DNA from: Stentor coeruleus
Lineage: Eukaryota > Ciliophora > Heterotrichea > Heterotrichida > Stentoridae
NCBI GenBank assembly: GCA_001970955.1
Contig: MPUH01000436.1
Location: 1-54,305, forward strand
Reading direction: 5' to 3'
DNA length: 54,305 bases
In this document: one piece after another, positions 30,531 through 40,709 of the stretch
How the letters are laid out: each line of letters starts with the position of its first letter
How positions within the stretch are numbered: position 1 is the first letter of the stretch
The notes under the pieces: generated by a model
Told to the model about the DNA's origin: nothing
The model's database searches: none
What the model saw: the letters and a program-made list of their open reading frames with translations, nothing else
Program-made: the position numbers and the translations under genes

Positions 30531-31013
30531 TTAAAAGCGAATTTGTTCTTTTTTATCTATTACCTGCTTATAAAGCTTATATTCTATTTTCCCATTATTT
30601 CTCTTGTACTCAATATCTAAAACACTAGCTTTTGAGGAATCTTCATACATCCCTAATGAGTACAAATATAAAAACCCACTACCCATAAGGACAAAAAGCC
30701 CAACAGGTTTACTTTTTCTATTAGCCTCATTGTTCTGCGTAAACTCTGATTCTGGTTTTTGTCTTGGTCTCTGCTGTTCTGCTGGCCGTGCATAATTTTT
30801 CGTCAAATCTCTAAAGTTAATATGATTTTCTTCATCATACTCCTTAACTCTCCCATCTTTCAGCGTCTGATAAGCTTTAACCAATTCCTTAAACCTCTCT
30901 TCACTCCCTGTCTGAACATCAGGATGCATTTCCTTAGCTTTCTTCAAAAAAGCTTTCCTCATTTGCTCTTTACTCGCCCCAACACTAACTCCTAATATCT
31001 TATAATAATTCAT
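30531..31013 (-). CDS. J-domain membrane protein (DnaJ/HSP40 type, 160 aa)
   Basis: The protein opens directly with a J domain (residues 2-62): MNYYKILGVSVGASKEQMRK, then the HPD motif in KEMHPDVQTG that stimulates Hsp70 ATPase. A polar, Arg/Gln-rich linker follows (about 68-100), then one hydrophobic segment (PVGLFVLMGSGFLYLYSLGM, about 102-121) and a Lys-rich tail. The layout fits small membrane-anchored J proteins of mitochondria or ER, which bring Hsp70 to a membrane; the organelle cannot be fixed from sequence. There is no Gly/Phe-rich region or zinc finger. It lies 47 bp downstream of the coiled-coil gene on the same strand. Confidence 0.88.
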   Translation of the reverse strand: MNYYKILGVSVGASKEQMRKAFLKKAKEMHPDVQTGSEERFKELVKAYQTLKDGRVKEYDEENHINFRDLTKNYARPAEQQRPRQKPESEFTQNNEANRKSKPVGLFVLMGSGFLYLYSLGMYEDSSKASVLDIEYKRNNGKIEYKLYKQVIDKKEQIRF

Positions 31014-31060
31014 ATAATCATCATTTTCTTGTATATTTATTAATTACTTTACTATAATCC

Positions 31061-32869
31061 TTATGATTTCTCTAAGAAATTATCCAAATGCGTGTTAAGT
31101 CTTTTAAAATTCCTTGTTGGCATCCTATACAATTTCGCTGTTATTAGCCTTTCTTTCTCAATAAGCTCTTCTTTGAGTTTTATAAGTTCTTTTTCTTTTA
31201 ACATAAGCAAATCGTTTTTCTCTTTCTGCTTTTTCTCCATCTCCACAACTGCAGCTTTTTGGTCGAAAAAGTCATATTTGTCGTCCATCAAGTTACATTT
31301 ATCGTTTTCAATGTCTTCATACATGAGTTTTAAGCAGTCAGCAGTGTTTCGTACATCGTTTTCTTCGATAACCAAAGCATTTTCTCTGTCTTTTAAATTT
31401 TGCTCTTTTTCTAATACAACTTTGAGCTTTATTTCCAACTGACGAACCATGTCTTCAATAAGCCCATGATTTTCTGAAACTATTTCTAAGTCAAGATCAT
31501 CAGCATTCCCATATTTTTGTATCAATTTCTGATTAGCTGATTGAAGAACTTTACACATTTCTTGAGCTTCAATAGTCTTTGATAACAAATTACTATTTTC
31601 TAACTGCAAAGTTTGTATCTGGTTTTGAAAAGTACTGTTTTCACTTTTAAGCTCAGCAACTTGTGCTTTAATTCTTTCATTTTCTTGATTGTAGCTAACA
31701 TCTTTAAGTTTTATATTTTCTTGAAGATGTAAAAGTGTAGCTTCGTATTTATGCATAAGTTTCTGAGCGGATGGTATTGTAAGTCTTATAAGACCTCGAG
31801 GGTCATCTGATAAATTTAAGGGTTTCTGAGTTGATTCAGCCCATTCGTGAGCAAAAATCAGTGATTCATCAAACCCGAAAATTTCGCCTTCATCATTTAT
31901 ACTTTTACCATCTACATCTTTTTCTTGTCTACTACAACATTTTGACACAATTTTACTTCCTTGTTTTGATTGGAATATATCTTTAATTCCTTCTATACTT
32001 TCACTATACTCCATTTTACCAAATGATATATCGTCAAAACCTTCTAAGCTTAATTCAAGACCACTTTTTGTGTTATTTTTGTAAATATACTCAAAATTTT
32101 TTAAACGGAGTTCTGTGGTTTGTTTGATTTCTTCAACTTCTTTTAGTTTTTCAGCATAGTGTTGTTGAAGCATTTGCTTTTCTTCGCAAATGCATTCTTC
32201 TTGTTGTTTGAGGACGTTTTTGAGTTTCTCAATTGCTAAAATTTCTTCTTCTATACGGGTTTGCTCTTTGTTGATCATTGATTTTTTGGCTTCAAGATCA
32301 TTTTCTTGTGTTTTAAGTTTCTGTTTTATTTTTTCTATCTCGTAAGTTTGGGATAAGTGATCTTTTTCGATTTTCTCTTTTTCTATATAGAAATCTTCTT
32401 TTTCTTTAATTAGCCGTTGGCTTTGCTGTTCTAGTTCTTCAAATTGGTAATTTAAATTTGACTCTTTTTCAGTGAGTCTTGTATCTTTTATTCGTAGCAG
32501 GCTCTCATATTGTTTAACATGTTTCTCTGTTGTGACAATTTTTTCTGTAGTTTTTTTGAGCTGGGCTCTTAGGCTTTCTAGCTCCTTTTCAAATCTTAGG
32601 CAACTGAGGCAAGTGATTTCATTTGAATTATGCCGTGTTTTGCTATAGCTTGAAGTTTGAACTGGTAGCATAGGGATTTGGAAAGCTGTGGAGTTTCTTG
32701 AATGTTCGTTAAGACAATAATTTTCTATATGAGCTCGTCCTGTATTAGATATGCATGGGTTTTCAGTTTTAAACAAAGAAAATCGTGATTTGGACTTGAG
32801 AAGAATATCAAATGAGTATTCTCTTTCACAAGGTGAAACCGAACGGTGTGTCCTGTTATCTAGCATCAT
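31061..32869 (-). CDS. Coiled-coil protein (602 aa), unidentified
   Basis: A complete ORF from ATG 32869 (a second ATG follows at once). Residues 1-80 are polar with a CLSC pair near 81-84. Residues 85-260 and 375-600 are charged coiled coils separated by a linker (about 265-370) with acidic and Cys-containing segments. There is no motor, signal peptide or membrane segment. Such proteins are common in ciliate cytoskeletal structures (basal bodies, axonemes, cortical fibres), but nothing ties it to a named family. Confidence 0.8.
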   Translation of the reverse strand: MMLDNRTHRSVSPCEREYSFDILLKSKSRFSLFKTENPCISNTGRAHIENYCLNEHSRNSTAFQIPMLPVQTSSYSKTRHNSNEITCLSCLRFEKELESLRAQLKKTTEKIVTTEKHVKQYESLLRIKDTRLTEKESNLNYQFEELEQQSQRLIKEKEDFYIEKEKIEKDHLSQTYEIEKIKQKLKTQENDLEAKKSMINKEQTRIEEEILAIEKLKNVLKQQEECICEEKQMLQQHYAEKLKEVEEIKQTTELRLKNFEYIYKNNTKSGLELSLEGFDDISFGKMEYSESIEGIKDIFQSKQGSKIVSKCCSRQEKDVDGKSINDEGEIFGFDESLIFAHEWAESTQKPLNLSDDPRGLIRLTIPSAQKLMHKYEATLLHLQENIKLKDVSYNQENERIKAQVAELKSENSTFQNQIQTLQLENSNLLSKTIEAQEMCKVLQSANQKLIQKYGNADDLDLEIVSENHGLIEDMVRQLEIKLKVVLEKEQNLKDRENALVIEENDVRNTADCLKLMYEDIENDKCNLMDDKYDFFDQKAAVVEMEKKQKEKNDLLMLKEKELIKLKEELIEKERLITAKLYRMPTRNFKRLNTHLDNFLEKS

Positions 32870-33005
32870 TAAGTAAATAATTAATAATAATTACTATAGC
32901 TTAAATGAAATGCAAATTACGTAACAGTTAAAGAAAATATATTAAAAATAATAACTAAATCTTCTTTATTTATAAAAAAAAAACATTGAACAACCAATTA
33001 AACAA

Positions 33006-34379
33006 TTAAGATTTATTTTCATATGCTATTGAAATTATTGGAGACCTTTTTGCACATACAGGGCATCGTTCAGGAAGGGCGCATTCACTACATGAACTGT
33101 GTCCACAAATAGCTCCTACAAACTCTATTCTATATTTTTTACAAACACTACAGACAATTCTTTTTTCAATAATTGTTTTTTCCTCTTTTTTCTCTTCAAT
33201 AGCCTTATCAATCATCTCTTTATTCAAAGAAATTTGTTTTTTATTATTCTCAGTTACTTTCAAAGCATCAAAAAGATTATCAGTAATACTCTTACCAGAT
33301 TCTTCTTGTGAATGGATAAAAATACACACACTTCCCCAAGGACAAGGTTTTATAGGGCATAAAAATTTCCCAGTCATATTTTCATTGTATATGATTTCAT
33401 TAGCATTATGTGCATAATAACATTTATCTCTTTGCTCACAATTTATAGGGTTTTCACACATTTTATTATGAAATTCAGTTTTTCTACGCATTTCTCCAGG
33501 ATAATGATAATATGTACAAAACGGGTCATTGCATTCTAGTTCTAAAGGACAAAAAGTGGTTTTATAAGTTTTTAGGTCAAAATTTTTTCTTTCAAGTTGG
33601 ATTGTTTGAGATATTCCACACAGCTTTTGATACATTTCATCTTCACAAAGGCCTTTGCTTTGGCTAATAACTTTGCGTATTTCTACTGGGTTCATGTTTG
33701 GGAAGATGGAAGCAAATTGATCAGCGATTATTTTGAGTTCTTTGTCTTCTTGAGACATTACAGCTTCATCTGGATATCGATTTTTTGGTGGAGAAGATTG
33801 GTGTCTTGGTTCTTGGTACTCTGGCTTATCTAGAAATTCATGATCAATATCTAGCGCTTTATCTGGCACTCGGTTGCTAAACTTTTGATTAGGTATATCT
33901 TTATTGTTTCTTAAAAAATGGTCTTGGGGTACAACAATAGATTTTTTAGGGGAATTAGGCTCCTGTTTCATTTCTTTATAAGGTCTTTCTGAGATTATTA
34001 TTTTGGCATGTTCAGGAATTGGTGGAGGAGGGATTTCATTAGGGCCTCTGATTATTTGGGGATTTATTTGAGGATTTATTTGAGGATTTCCTTGTGGTAG
34101 GTTCTGATAATTTGGTCGACTGGAATTGAAATTATTCATTTCTATATTACTCGGATTATAATGGTTTCCATTTCTATAATAAGGTGGATGCAATGAGCTT
34201 ACAACTGGGTATATCTTGTTTTTGATTGGGTGTTCTATTGATCTTTCGATTTGTAAGCAATAGCTTCCTTGATTGTTGCTAATATCGCAATGTTGGGCAG
34301 AGTAAGCTTCTTCTTTCTTGTTTTCATACTCTAGTTCTTGAGAAACTTCCCATAAATCAATCTTATAAGTAGGATCCAT
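33006..34379 (-). CDS. CCCH zinc-finger plus RING protein (457 aa)
   Basis: Residues 1-205 are disordered and Pro/Asn-rich, with a short repeat (NPQINPQINPQI). Residues about 215-255 may be a small helical, CUE/UBA-like domain (IADQFASIFPNMNPVEIRKV), which would bind ubiquitin. Three Cys3His fingers follow (about 277-375) with spacings C-x5-C-x4-C-x3-H, C-x5-C-x5-C-x3-H and C-x4-C-x5-C-x3-H, typical RNA-binding units. The C-terminus (about 410-445) is a C3HC4-like RING: CSVC, then CGHSSCSEC, then CPVC. The mix suggests an RNA-binding ubiquitin ligase, broadly like Unkempt; that role is inferred. It is divergent from the MORN gene. Confidence 0.85.
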   Translation of the reverse strand: MDPTYKIDLWEVSQELEYENKKEEAYSAQHCDISNNQGSYCLQIERSIEHPIKNKIYPVVSSLHPPYYRNGNHYNPSNIEMNNFNSSRPNYQNLPQGNPQINPQINPQIIRGPNEIPPPPIPEHAKIIISERPYKEMKQEPNSPKKSIVVPQDHFLRNNKDIPNQKFSNRVPDKALDIDHEFLDKPEYQEPRHQSSPPKNRYPDEAVMSQEDKELKIIADQFASIFPNMNPVEIRKVISQSKGLCEDEMYQKLCGISQTIQLERKNFDLKTYKTTFCPLELECNDPFCTYYHYPGEMRRKTEFHNKMCENPINCEQRDKCYYAHNANEIIYNENMTGKFLCPIKPCPWGSVCIFIHSQEESGKSITDNLFDALKVTENNKKQISLNKEMIDKAIEEKKEEKTIIEKRIVCSVCKKYRIEFVGAICGHSSCSECALPERCPVCAKRSPIISIAYENKS

Positions 34380-34536
34380 ATATTTGTTAATAAAAATATC
34401 TTAATTTCCATCTATCCTCTAAATTCAACAACTTCTCCCATCCTCTCAACTACCAAATCTTTTCCAACCCTCCAGTCTTATCAAAACCCTCTTTGCTAAA
34501 CATTCTAAATATGCTCTTAACTATTATTTTAACTAA
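34380..34536. promoter_or_regulatory. Divergent upstream region, CCCH-RING / MORN genes
   Basis: 157 bp between two ATGs on opposite strands. Its plus strand (34410-34510) is rich in C and has few G, as before other plus-strand genes here. It must hold both sets of start signals; no motif was recognised. Confidence 0.45.
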
Positions 34537-35556
34537 ATGGGAACAAACTGTTCATCATGCAACTGTGCTCACAAAGAGTCAGAATTCCATATAGAAATCG
34601 ATTATGGGCCAAACTTGAATAGTAAAAATCAAAACACAACAGACTTCAGTCTTTCTAGTTCCGAAAAACACCGGGAAAATGCTACAAAAATCCAAGCATT
34701 CTGGAGAGGCTATCGAGATCGTAAATATGTTGCTTTACTTAAGAAAAAACGTCAAATCAAATCAATGTATTTTCTTTATGATGACTTTTATGATATGAGT
34801 TACTCATCTCATAATATTTTGAAACGAGAAGAACGTCCTGCTTACAAATTTAAAAATGGGGCTGTTTATGTTGGACAATGGAGAGGGATTTATAGAGATG
34901 GTTATGGGATTCAGAAGTGGCCAGATGGGGCAAAGTATGAAGGACAATGGAAAGATAATGCGGCTAATGGTAAAGGTAAATTTTGGCATGTAGATGGAGA
35001 TGTTTATGAAGGTGATTGGGTTGATGATAAAGCTAATGGTAAAGGAGTTTATAGGCAGATGAATGGTGCGATGTATGAAGGAGAATGGCGTAACGATTTC
35101 CAACACGGCTTTGGTAAAGAAGTATGGGCTGACAAAAGCAAATATGAAGGGTACTATGAAAACGGTAAAAGAAATGGTATGGGAACTTATACATGGAAAG
35201 ATCATTCTACATATTCAGGTTATTGGTCTGAAAATAAAATAAGTGGTCGAGGAGTTTACCGTTGGCCAGATGGTCGTGAATATAATGGGGAATGGAAAGA
35301 TGGGAAAATGCATGGTAAAGGTGTATATACTTGGAAGGATGGAAGAAAATATGAAGGAGAATATGTAAATGATCACAAACATGGTTTTGGGATTTATATG
35401 TGGAATGATGGGAAAATATACTCAGGGAATTGGAAAGATGGGAAACCACATGAATATGGAACTATAACTTATCCTAATAAAACTAAAAGAGCAGGGGAAT
35501 GGAAGGATGGGAAAAGGGTAAGGTGGATTGATGAGGAAGAACCTTTACTCAATTAA
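34537..35556 (+). CDS. MORN-repeat protein with acylation site and IQ motif (339 aa)
   Basis: It starts MGTNCSSCNC: Gly2 suits N-myristoylation and the nearby Cys suit palmitoylation, so membrane attachment is likely. An IQ motif follows (residues about 50-66, ATKIQAFWRGYRDRK), which would bind calmodulin or a centrin. Residues about 105-330 are nine or ten MORN repeats of 23 aa (pattern YEGxWxxxxxxGxGxxxWxDGx). MORN proteins bind lipids or scaffold the cell cortex, basal bodies and cilia in protists. The join of acyl anchor, IQ and MORN points to a calcium-responsive cortical scaffold; this is inferred. Confidence 0.9.
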   Translation: MGTNCSSCNCAHKESEFHIEIDYGPNLNSKNQNTTDFSLSSSEKHRENATKIQAFWRGYRDRKYVALLKKKRQIKSMYFLYDDFYDMSYSSHNILKREERPAYKFKNGAVYVGQWRGIYRDGYGIQKWPDGAKYEGQWKDNAANGKGKFWHVDGDVYEGDWVDDKANGKGVYRQMNGAMYEGEWRNDFQHGFGKEVWADKSKYEGYYENGKRNGMGTYTWKDHSTYSGYWSENKISGRGVYRWPDGREYNGEWKDGKMHGKGVYTWKDGRKYEGEYVNDHKHGFGIYMWNDGKIYSGNWKDGKPHEYGTITYPNKTKRAGEWKDGKRVRWIDEEEPLLN

Positions 35557-36471
35557 TTGCTTATGTAATTTTTTCGTTTTAATAAGATGCTTTGTATGTT
35601 GGAATATGGAATAAAAGTAAGGGTTTATGATGGGTATATGATAAAATAGGTTTATTTTAGGAAGATGTGTTGAAAGGAATATTTATATACTTTTGTGATG
35701 AACTGATGAGGAAATTTGGGGAATTTTATGATTTTATTGCCTTATAGAAATGAATTTCAATATATAGCCCAGTTTAATATATAGCAATATATCCTAAACT
35801 ACTCATTTCCTTTAAAACATTTTAGAATACTCTTTATCTTATTCCTATCATCTCTACCCTCATAGCTCTTCTAATAATTTTTCCATCGCCATGTAAAAAA
35901 TAAATTTATTATAAGAACCTTCAAACAAAAAAACTAAATAAACTTAGATTTGAGAGTTGAGAATTTATGGATGCAGAAAGACTTGCTATAGGCAGTCTAT
36001 ATTTTTTTAAATAATTTTATAAATCTCAACTATCTGAAAATATTTAGAAATCTGTATGAATCTTTACAAATAGCAATTCTGCTTAGGGAATAATGAAAAT
36101 ATTATCGATGTAAGCAGGTCTTAAGTCCACAAACAGCAGCAACAAAAAACCTACTGACAAATTACACAAAAAAATATTAAAAGATTAGACATAAACAATT
36201 AAAAACCCTCGAACAGAATCAATTCAACAGCATTAAATAAGTATTTAGCATAAGTCAAACAAAATTCCAAATAAAACATCAAATATGAACCTTCAAAAAA
36301 TGGGTCTATTCCTGGGCAATTTCCAAATTTCACTGAGGCATAAAAGTTAAAATCATCTAACATCATCAGTCCTTTAAAGTGACAAAATTCCTTGACTTCA
36401 ATTTTTCTTAACACAAAGACAATTTAATAATAAAATACTTATTATAGTGTAATTATTTCTTTCTAGTATAT
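35557..36471. other. Intergenic with one small ORF lacking a good start
   Basis: Bases 35570-35740 are G-rich and C-poor on the plus strand, as after other plus genes. On the minus strand 36199-36414 is a 71-codon frame with protein-like sequence (YASVKFGNCPGIDPFFEG) that begins only with GTG; the first ATG is about 16 codons in. It may be a decayed fragment. Confidence 0.35.
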
Positions 36472-37167
36472 TTATGAGTTCTGTTCTCTCCATCTCTTGC
36501 AAGTTTTTTCCTTTGCTTTAACAACTAATTCTTTCAGTACTAATGGTTTAATAGTATAATGTACGTCGTTTTTCTTAGACACGACTAAGTTAATATATCC
36601 ATTGATAAAATGAGAGCTCACTTCTGTGATCTGCATTTTAATTCTAGCCAAAAACTTGTTCTCAGAAGGATGGAAAACCATCATCTCAGTCCCTCGTCCT
36701 CTAACTATAGGCTTTCCTTGCATTGTGTGGACAAGGTGTTTGGGGACGACATCTGATGAGTAAAGCTTAACTTCTAGACCTATGCGTTCATGGCTTGGAA
36801 TTATCCTTCCTGTTAAGGGTCTAAGTTCGACTATTATACTAAAGTACTTGGATTTGCATATGTACTTATTGAAGTCGCTAATCAGATGAAGATCAAAGTC
36901 GTAAGTTTCTTCATTGGATTGGTTCGCAAGCATTAGACTTGTTAGTTCTGGATTGATAGTTTCAGAACAAGATGAAATCCAAGCTAGAATGCTTTGTAAG
37001 GACTTAATGTATTTTTTGTTTTTTTCTATTTGGTTGGACAGAAATCTATTTGCAGAGAGCAGAGACTTCTTTTTACTTAAATCTGAAGGGCTTTTCAGAC
37101 GCTCTGCCTCTGAGCGAGGATCTTTGAATAAGGGCAAGTCTTTGAATAATTCGCTATTGCTGGACAT
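36472..37167 (-). CDS. Unidentified 231-aa protein
   Basis: A complete ORF from ATG 37167. Residues 1-45 are charged and disordered; 45-85 are helical (LSNQIEKNKKYIKSLQSIL); 95-210 look like a beta-rich domain (LEVKLYSSDVVPKHLVHTMQ, then LARIKMQITEVSSHFINGY); the end is strongly basic (KAKEKTCKRWREQ). A basic tail after a beta-rich domain could mean nucleic-acid binding, but I do not recognise the family. No membrane segment or signal. Confidence 0.7.
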   Translation of the reverse strand: MSSNSELFKDLPLFKDPRSEAERLKSPSDLSKKKSLLSANRFLSNQIEKNKKYIKSLQSILAWISSCSETINPELTSLMLANQSNEETYDFDLHLISDFNKYICKSKYFSIIVELRPLTGRIIPSHERIGLEVKLYSSDVVPKHLVHTMQGKPIVRGRGTEMMVFHPSENKFLARIKMQITEVSSHFINGYINLVVSKKNDVHYTIKPLVLKELVVKAKEKTCKRWREQNS

Positions 37168-38061
37168 TTATTTTATAACCACTATTAGGCTAACATGGTA
37201 AATTTGAATCAAGACATAAAGATGATTTTTGTTTTTTTGATGTTTATAATTGGATTTTTTTAAGAAAAAAGCCCCCAAACTTTGTATTTGAGGTGGATTT
37301 TTGCATAGATAGGTAATAAACAGTTATTGGGACTGAGTTTTTCTTTTAGGTGACAGGGAAAATGCTTTAAAGTGACATTTTTCTTTGGACTTATGATAAG
37401 CTTTGGCACTTGCCATAAACAAACTTTTTATCTAAAGCTGAAAAATCATTATCATTGGAATACTCTAATCAACTTAAAACAGAAGCTTATTACAAAAACT
37501 TGCCTTTAAGTTAATATTTCGTATTTTAAGAGTTTTATGCTAGGATAATCAAGAAAGTGCTTATCTGGCCAGGAAATACAAAAGAAAGAAGTAACTATAA
37601 AGCTTTTTACACAATTTGCTGAAATTTTATAGCAGTCATCGTATTTCTTTGACAATTTTAGACTTTAAAATCTACTAACGCTAAAAACACAAAAAGTTTC
37701 AATCATCTAAACTAAAAGTCTAAATATACTAGGCAATATAGATTAAACATTACCAGTTAAAATATATTATATTAGCCTAAACACGATATTTTCCCAATCA
37801 ACATTTTTGAAAAATAAGAAAATGACTTAAGTATTTAGAATGATCTTAGAACTTAGGGTGAATTTACTTAAGAAAAGGATTAAGAAAATTAATACAGAAG
37901 ATGGGAATATATAAAACCACAGAAAAGGTAAAAATTATTACGCATTTTTAAAGGATAATTATTATAATAAGGTTTTACAAATTTAATATATCGAAATTTA
38001 TTATTAAATAATGTATATGCTTGTATTAGTGTATTAAAAAGGTAAGATTTATAAATAGAAG
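37168..38061. other. Intergenic, nothing recognised
   Basis: About 0.9 kb of AT-rich DNA with no sustained frame, RNA gene or repeat. Confidence 0.5.
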
Positions 38062-38838
38062 TTAATTCTCTTTTGCGTTGGCGTCTTCATCTTCTTCACG
38101 GACTTCCTGCAAACTACTCATGAGCATTTCAGAAACAGGCATAAACTGTTCGTCGTTCAAGGCAATCCTTTTTATAAATTCATCATGTTTTAAGGTAATT
38201 TTTTCTTCATCACCCTCATCTTCTTCTTTTATACTATCAGTCGGGACCAAAGATATAAGACTCGACCTTGGTGAGTTAGTAAATTCATCACAAGACTTGA
38301 TATACAAATCACTATGTCTAAAAATCTGAATTTTTTCTTCCTCATTCCTTTCTTCTTGTATGCTTTCAGAACTATCAAACATAAGTCTTCTTTTTTTATC
38401 TAAAACCACTTCTGTTTTATCAACAACCAACGAAATTCTTGGACTTGCAACCTTTTCTCCAGCTTCTGGGTCTTCTTCTAATATAACCTGTCTATCTAAG
38501 CTTGTAATGCATTTATATGGTCTTCTATCCATATAATAATCATCTTTAAGATTCAACCCTGAAGCCCAGGGCTCGTTGTTATACAAGCCTCTAGGTGAGA
38601 CACTTTTTCTACTGAATTTCTTAGATTTTGAGCCTCTTTTAAGAGATCCACTTCGACGTAGAAGGTCTTCGAAATCCTCTTCTTCAGCTCCAGCTTCAGG
38701 AATAGTTGTCAATGGCTCAGAACTTACTGAACTACTTCGTGGCTTAGATTGCAGGTCAAAAATATCTGACGAAGCTTTGAAAAACTTGTTTTCTTCATCT
38801 TCTGACGATGTAGGAGATGTCGATATTGAGCTAAGCAT
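38062..38838 (-). CDS. Acidic disordered protein (258 aa), unidentified
   Basis: A complete ORF from ATG 38838. It is rich in Ser, Glu and Asp throughout with several SxxE/D and SP sites (SPTSSEDEENK, SVSPRG), suggesting phosphorylation by CK2- and proline-directed kinases. A basic stretch lies at about 65-85 (RSGSLKRGSKSKKFSRKS). No folded domain, signal or membrane segment was recognised. The long continuous frame and biased codons support a real gene. Function unknown. Confidence 0.65.
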   Translation of the reverse strand: MLSSISTSPTSSEDEENKFFKASSDIFDLQSKPRSSSVSSEPLTTIPEAGAEEEDFEDLLRRSGSLKRGSKSKKFSRKSVSPRGLYNNEPWASGLNLKDDYYMDRRPYKCITSLDRQVILEEDPEAGEKVASPRISLVVDKTEVVLDKKRRLMFDSSESIQEERNEEEKIQIFRHSDLYIKSCDEFTNSPRSSLISLVPTDSIKEEDEGDEEKITLKHDEFIKRIALNDEQFMPVSEMLMSSLQEVREEDEDANAKEN

Positions 38839-39045
38839 TTTTATATTAGATTAGGATATTTCTGGAATTTGGCTTTAAAATATTTTATTACAGTTTGTTA
38901 GTGTTATTGTTAATAGTTTATGAGAGGATAGCCTGCAAGTTTGAAGAATAATTTGCAACTTTTATAGTCACATAATATGAACGAAAAAATTGGTTGGGTA
39001 GAGTGTTACTGATAAATGTTTGAGTAAGATTGATTGGTATGTTTT
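38839..39045. promoter_or_regulatory. 5' flank of the acidic-protein gene
   Basis: Read on the gene's strand this region has more C than G, like other leaders here. No box was identified. With the following stretch to 39893 there is no recognised gene. Confidence 0.3.
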
Positions 39046-39138
39046 AAAGTGATTTTATTATAGGAATATGGTTTATTAGTAATAGATTAAGNAAAGTGAT
39101 TTTATTATAGGAATATGGTTTATTAGTAATAGATTAAG
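39046..39138. repeat. 46-bp duplication around an N
   Basis: Bases 39046-39091 and 39093-39138 are identical, separated by N at 39092; an unmerged contig overlap. Confidence 0.85.
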
Positions 39139-39893
39139 AAGTATTGTTATTGTGTAAGATTAGATTGGGAGATAAGTTATTAGTTAATATAATGCGTTGA
39201 GATTAAAAAATTGTTTGGAAGATATAATAGTTTACTTGAATTATGGCTGTTAATATTTGAAATAATTGAAATATTTTGATATAATAAAGAATGTTAGTTT
39301 ATGATTTAAATGAAAATAGATATAGAATAAGATAAATTAAGTTTATTGCTGATAACTTAACTATTTCAAGTGACCTTAAGGCATTGTAAAATTTATAATT
39401 TATAAGTCATAAAAAGCTTATGACCTGTAAGTTTAATAAATTTCCAATAGCAAAATCCTTTGTTTCATTATTAAATCACATATAAGCATTAATCCAAACT
39501 CTGTCTATAAATTATAATCTTCAGTTTTTTATTTATCATCAAATCCAAAATTCTTCTATTTGATAATTTATCATATCACCCCTATTTCTCATTCACAAAT
39601 TCATATAATTTAATACAAAAAATCATCATCTCCTTCATCATCACATCCTACAATCTTTAACCTCATCCCATTAAAATCCACCCATTCCAAAACCTTCATA
39701 TCAAAAACCCCAAACTTCTAAAAAACTGCAGCATTCTAGCATTATGCCATATAACCCTAAATATTCAAACTATCTATTTTTATAGTAAAAACACGAAAAT
39801 ATGTCATAAATAAACAGCATTTCATATCATCCTAGAAATTAGCCAAGATGATAAACTATTATATAAAATATTATTAGGAAAATGTAACTTATA
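39139..39893. other. Intergenic, C-rich before 39894
   Basis: No gene was recognised. Bases about 39480-39720 are C-rich and G-poor on the plus strand, a composition that precedes plus-strand genes here, in keeping with the (decayed) gene that follows. Confidence 0.35.
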
Positions 39894-40573
39894 ATGAATA
39901 CACTGAATGAAGAGCTTTCTGATAGATATGAACCCGATCTTCCTTACTCAAACTCTGAGGCAATGATCACAAAAAAACTGTTACATCAAACCCAGTCCAC
40001 ATCTTCTAGATTTTTTCCTACAGTAAATTTTATCTCAAGGCTCAGAAGTTATTCAGAAATCAGTTCGCATCTCTTAGAAATCCTACAAAGCATGAACAGC
40101 TTATAAAAAAAAAACTTAAAGACTATAAATTTCTCAAAAAAATCATACAATTTCTTAATGATCTAAGTATCTCTTTGGATATTTCTAATATATACAATTA
40201 CCGCCATAATCTTATGCAAGAGTTAGAGTATATAGATTTGATTTTTTTTTTTAATGTTATTATTATCCCTGAGGCTATTTGGCTAAGTGTTACAGTTAAT
40301 TCTTATCCACTTCAAGACATTTTAAACGATGAAATTAAAACTTTGGCTTTATTGCTTCAGTGTAAGTTCATATAAATTTTTAAGTAATTTATGTCTTCAA
40401 ATAGTCAATTTGTTAAAGCACAAGAATCGATTAAGCCTTATATAGCTTATTTGAACCCTCAGCTCTATACAGTTTATAATTTTATGACACCTGCGAAATA
40501 TCCTAAACCTGAGTATCAGAAGCTATGTGTGAATTTCTCAAGTACATTTCTTAGGAAGAAAAGCTTAGCCTAA
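39894..40573 (+). pseudogene. Decayed gene, unidentified
   Basis: ATG 39894 opens a 70-codon frame (SDRYEPDLPYSNSEAMITKK). Protein-like sequence then continues in another frame from about 40026 (NPTKHEQLIKKKLKDYKFL) to TAA 40373, and a third piece runs from ATG 40391 to TAA 40571 (PYIAYLNPQLYTVYNFMTP). A 17-nt GT-AG segment at 40022-40038 would join the first two, but it ends AAG, lacks the ATNTAG end and is not 15 nt, so a frameshift is likelier. Runs of ten A and about eleven T lie inside. Probably one gene in decay, or a gene with read errors at homopolymers. Confidence 0.4.
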
Positions 40574-40709
40574 ACAGGAACTAGAAGATTTTGTGTTGAT
40601 TTATAGGTCGCTGATTACAAGCTTTTGTGATATCCTTGGGCTTAAAAGACTAAGTTCTTATCTCTGATCCCAGAATAATTATATATCTGCGTAACTAACT
40701 AAATTATAT

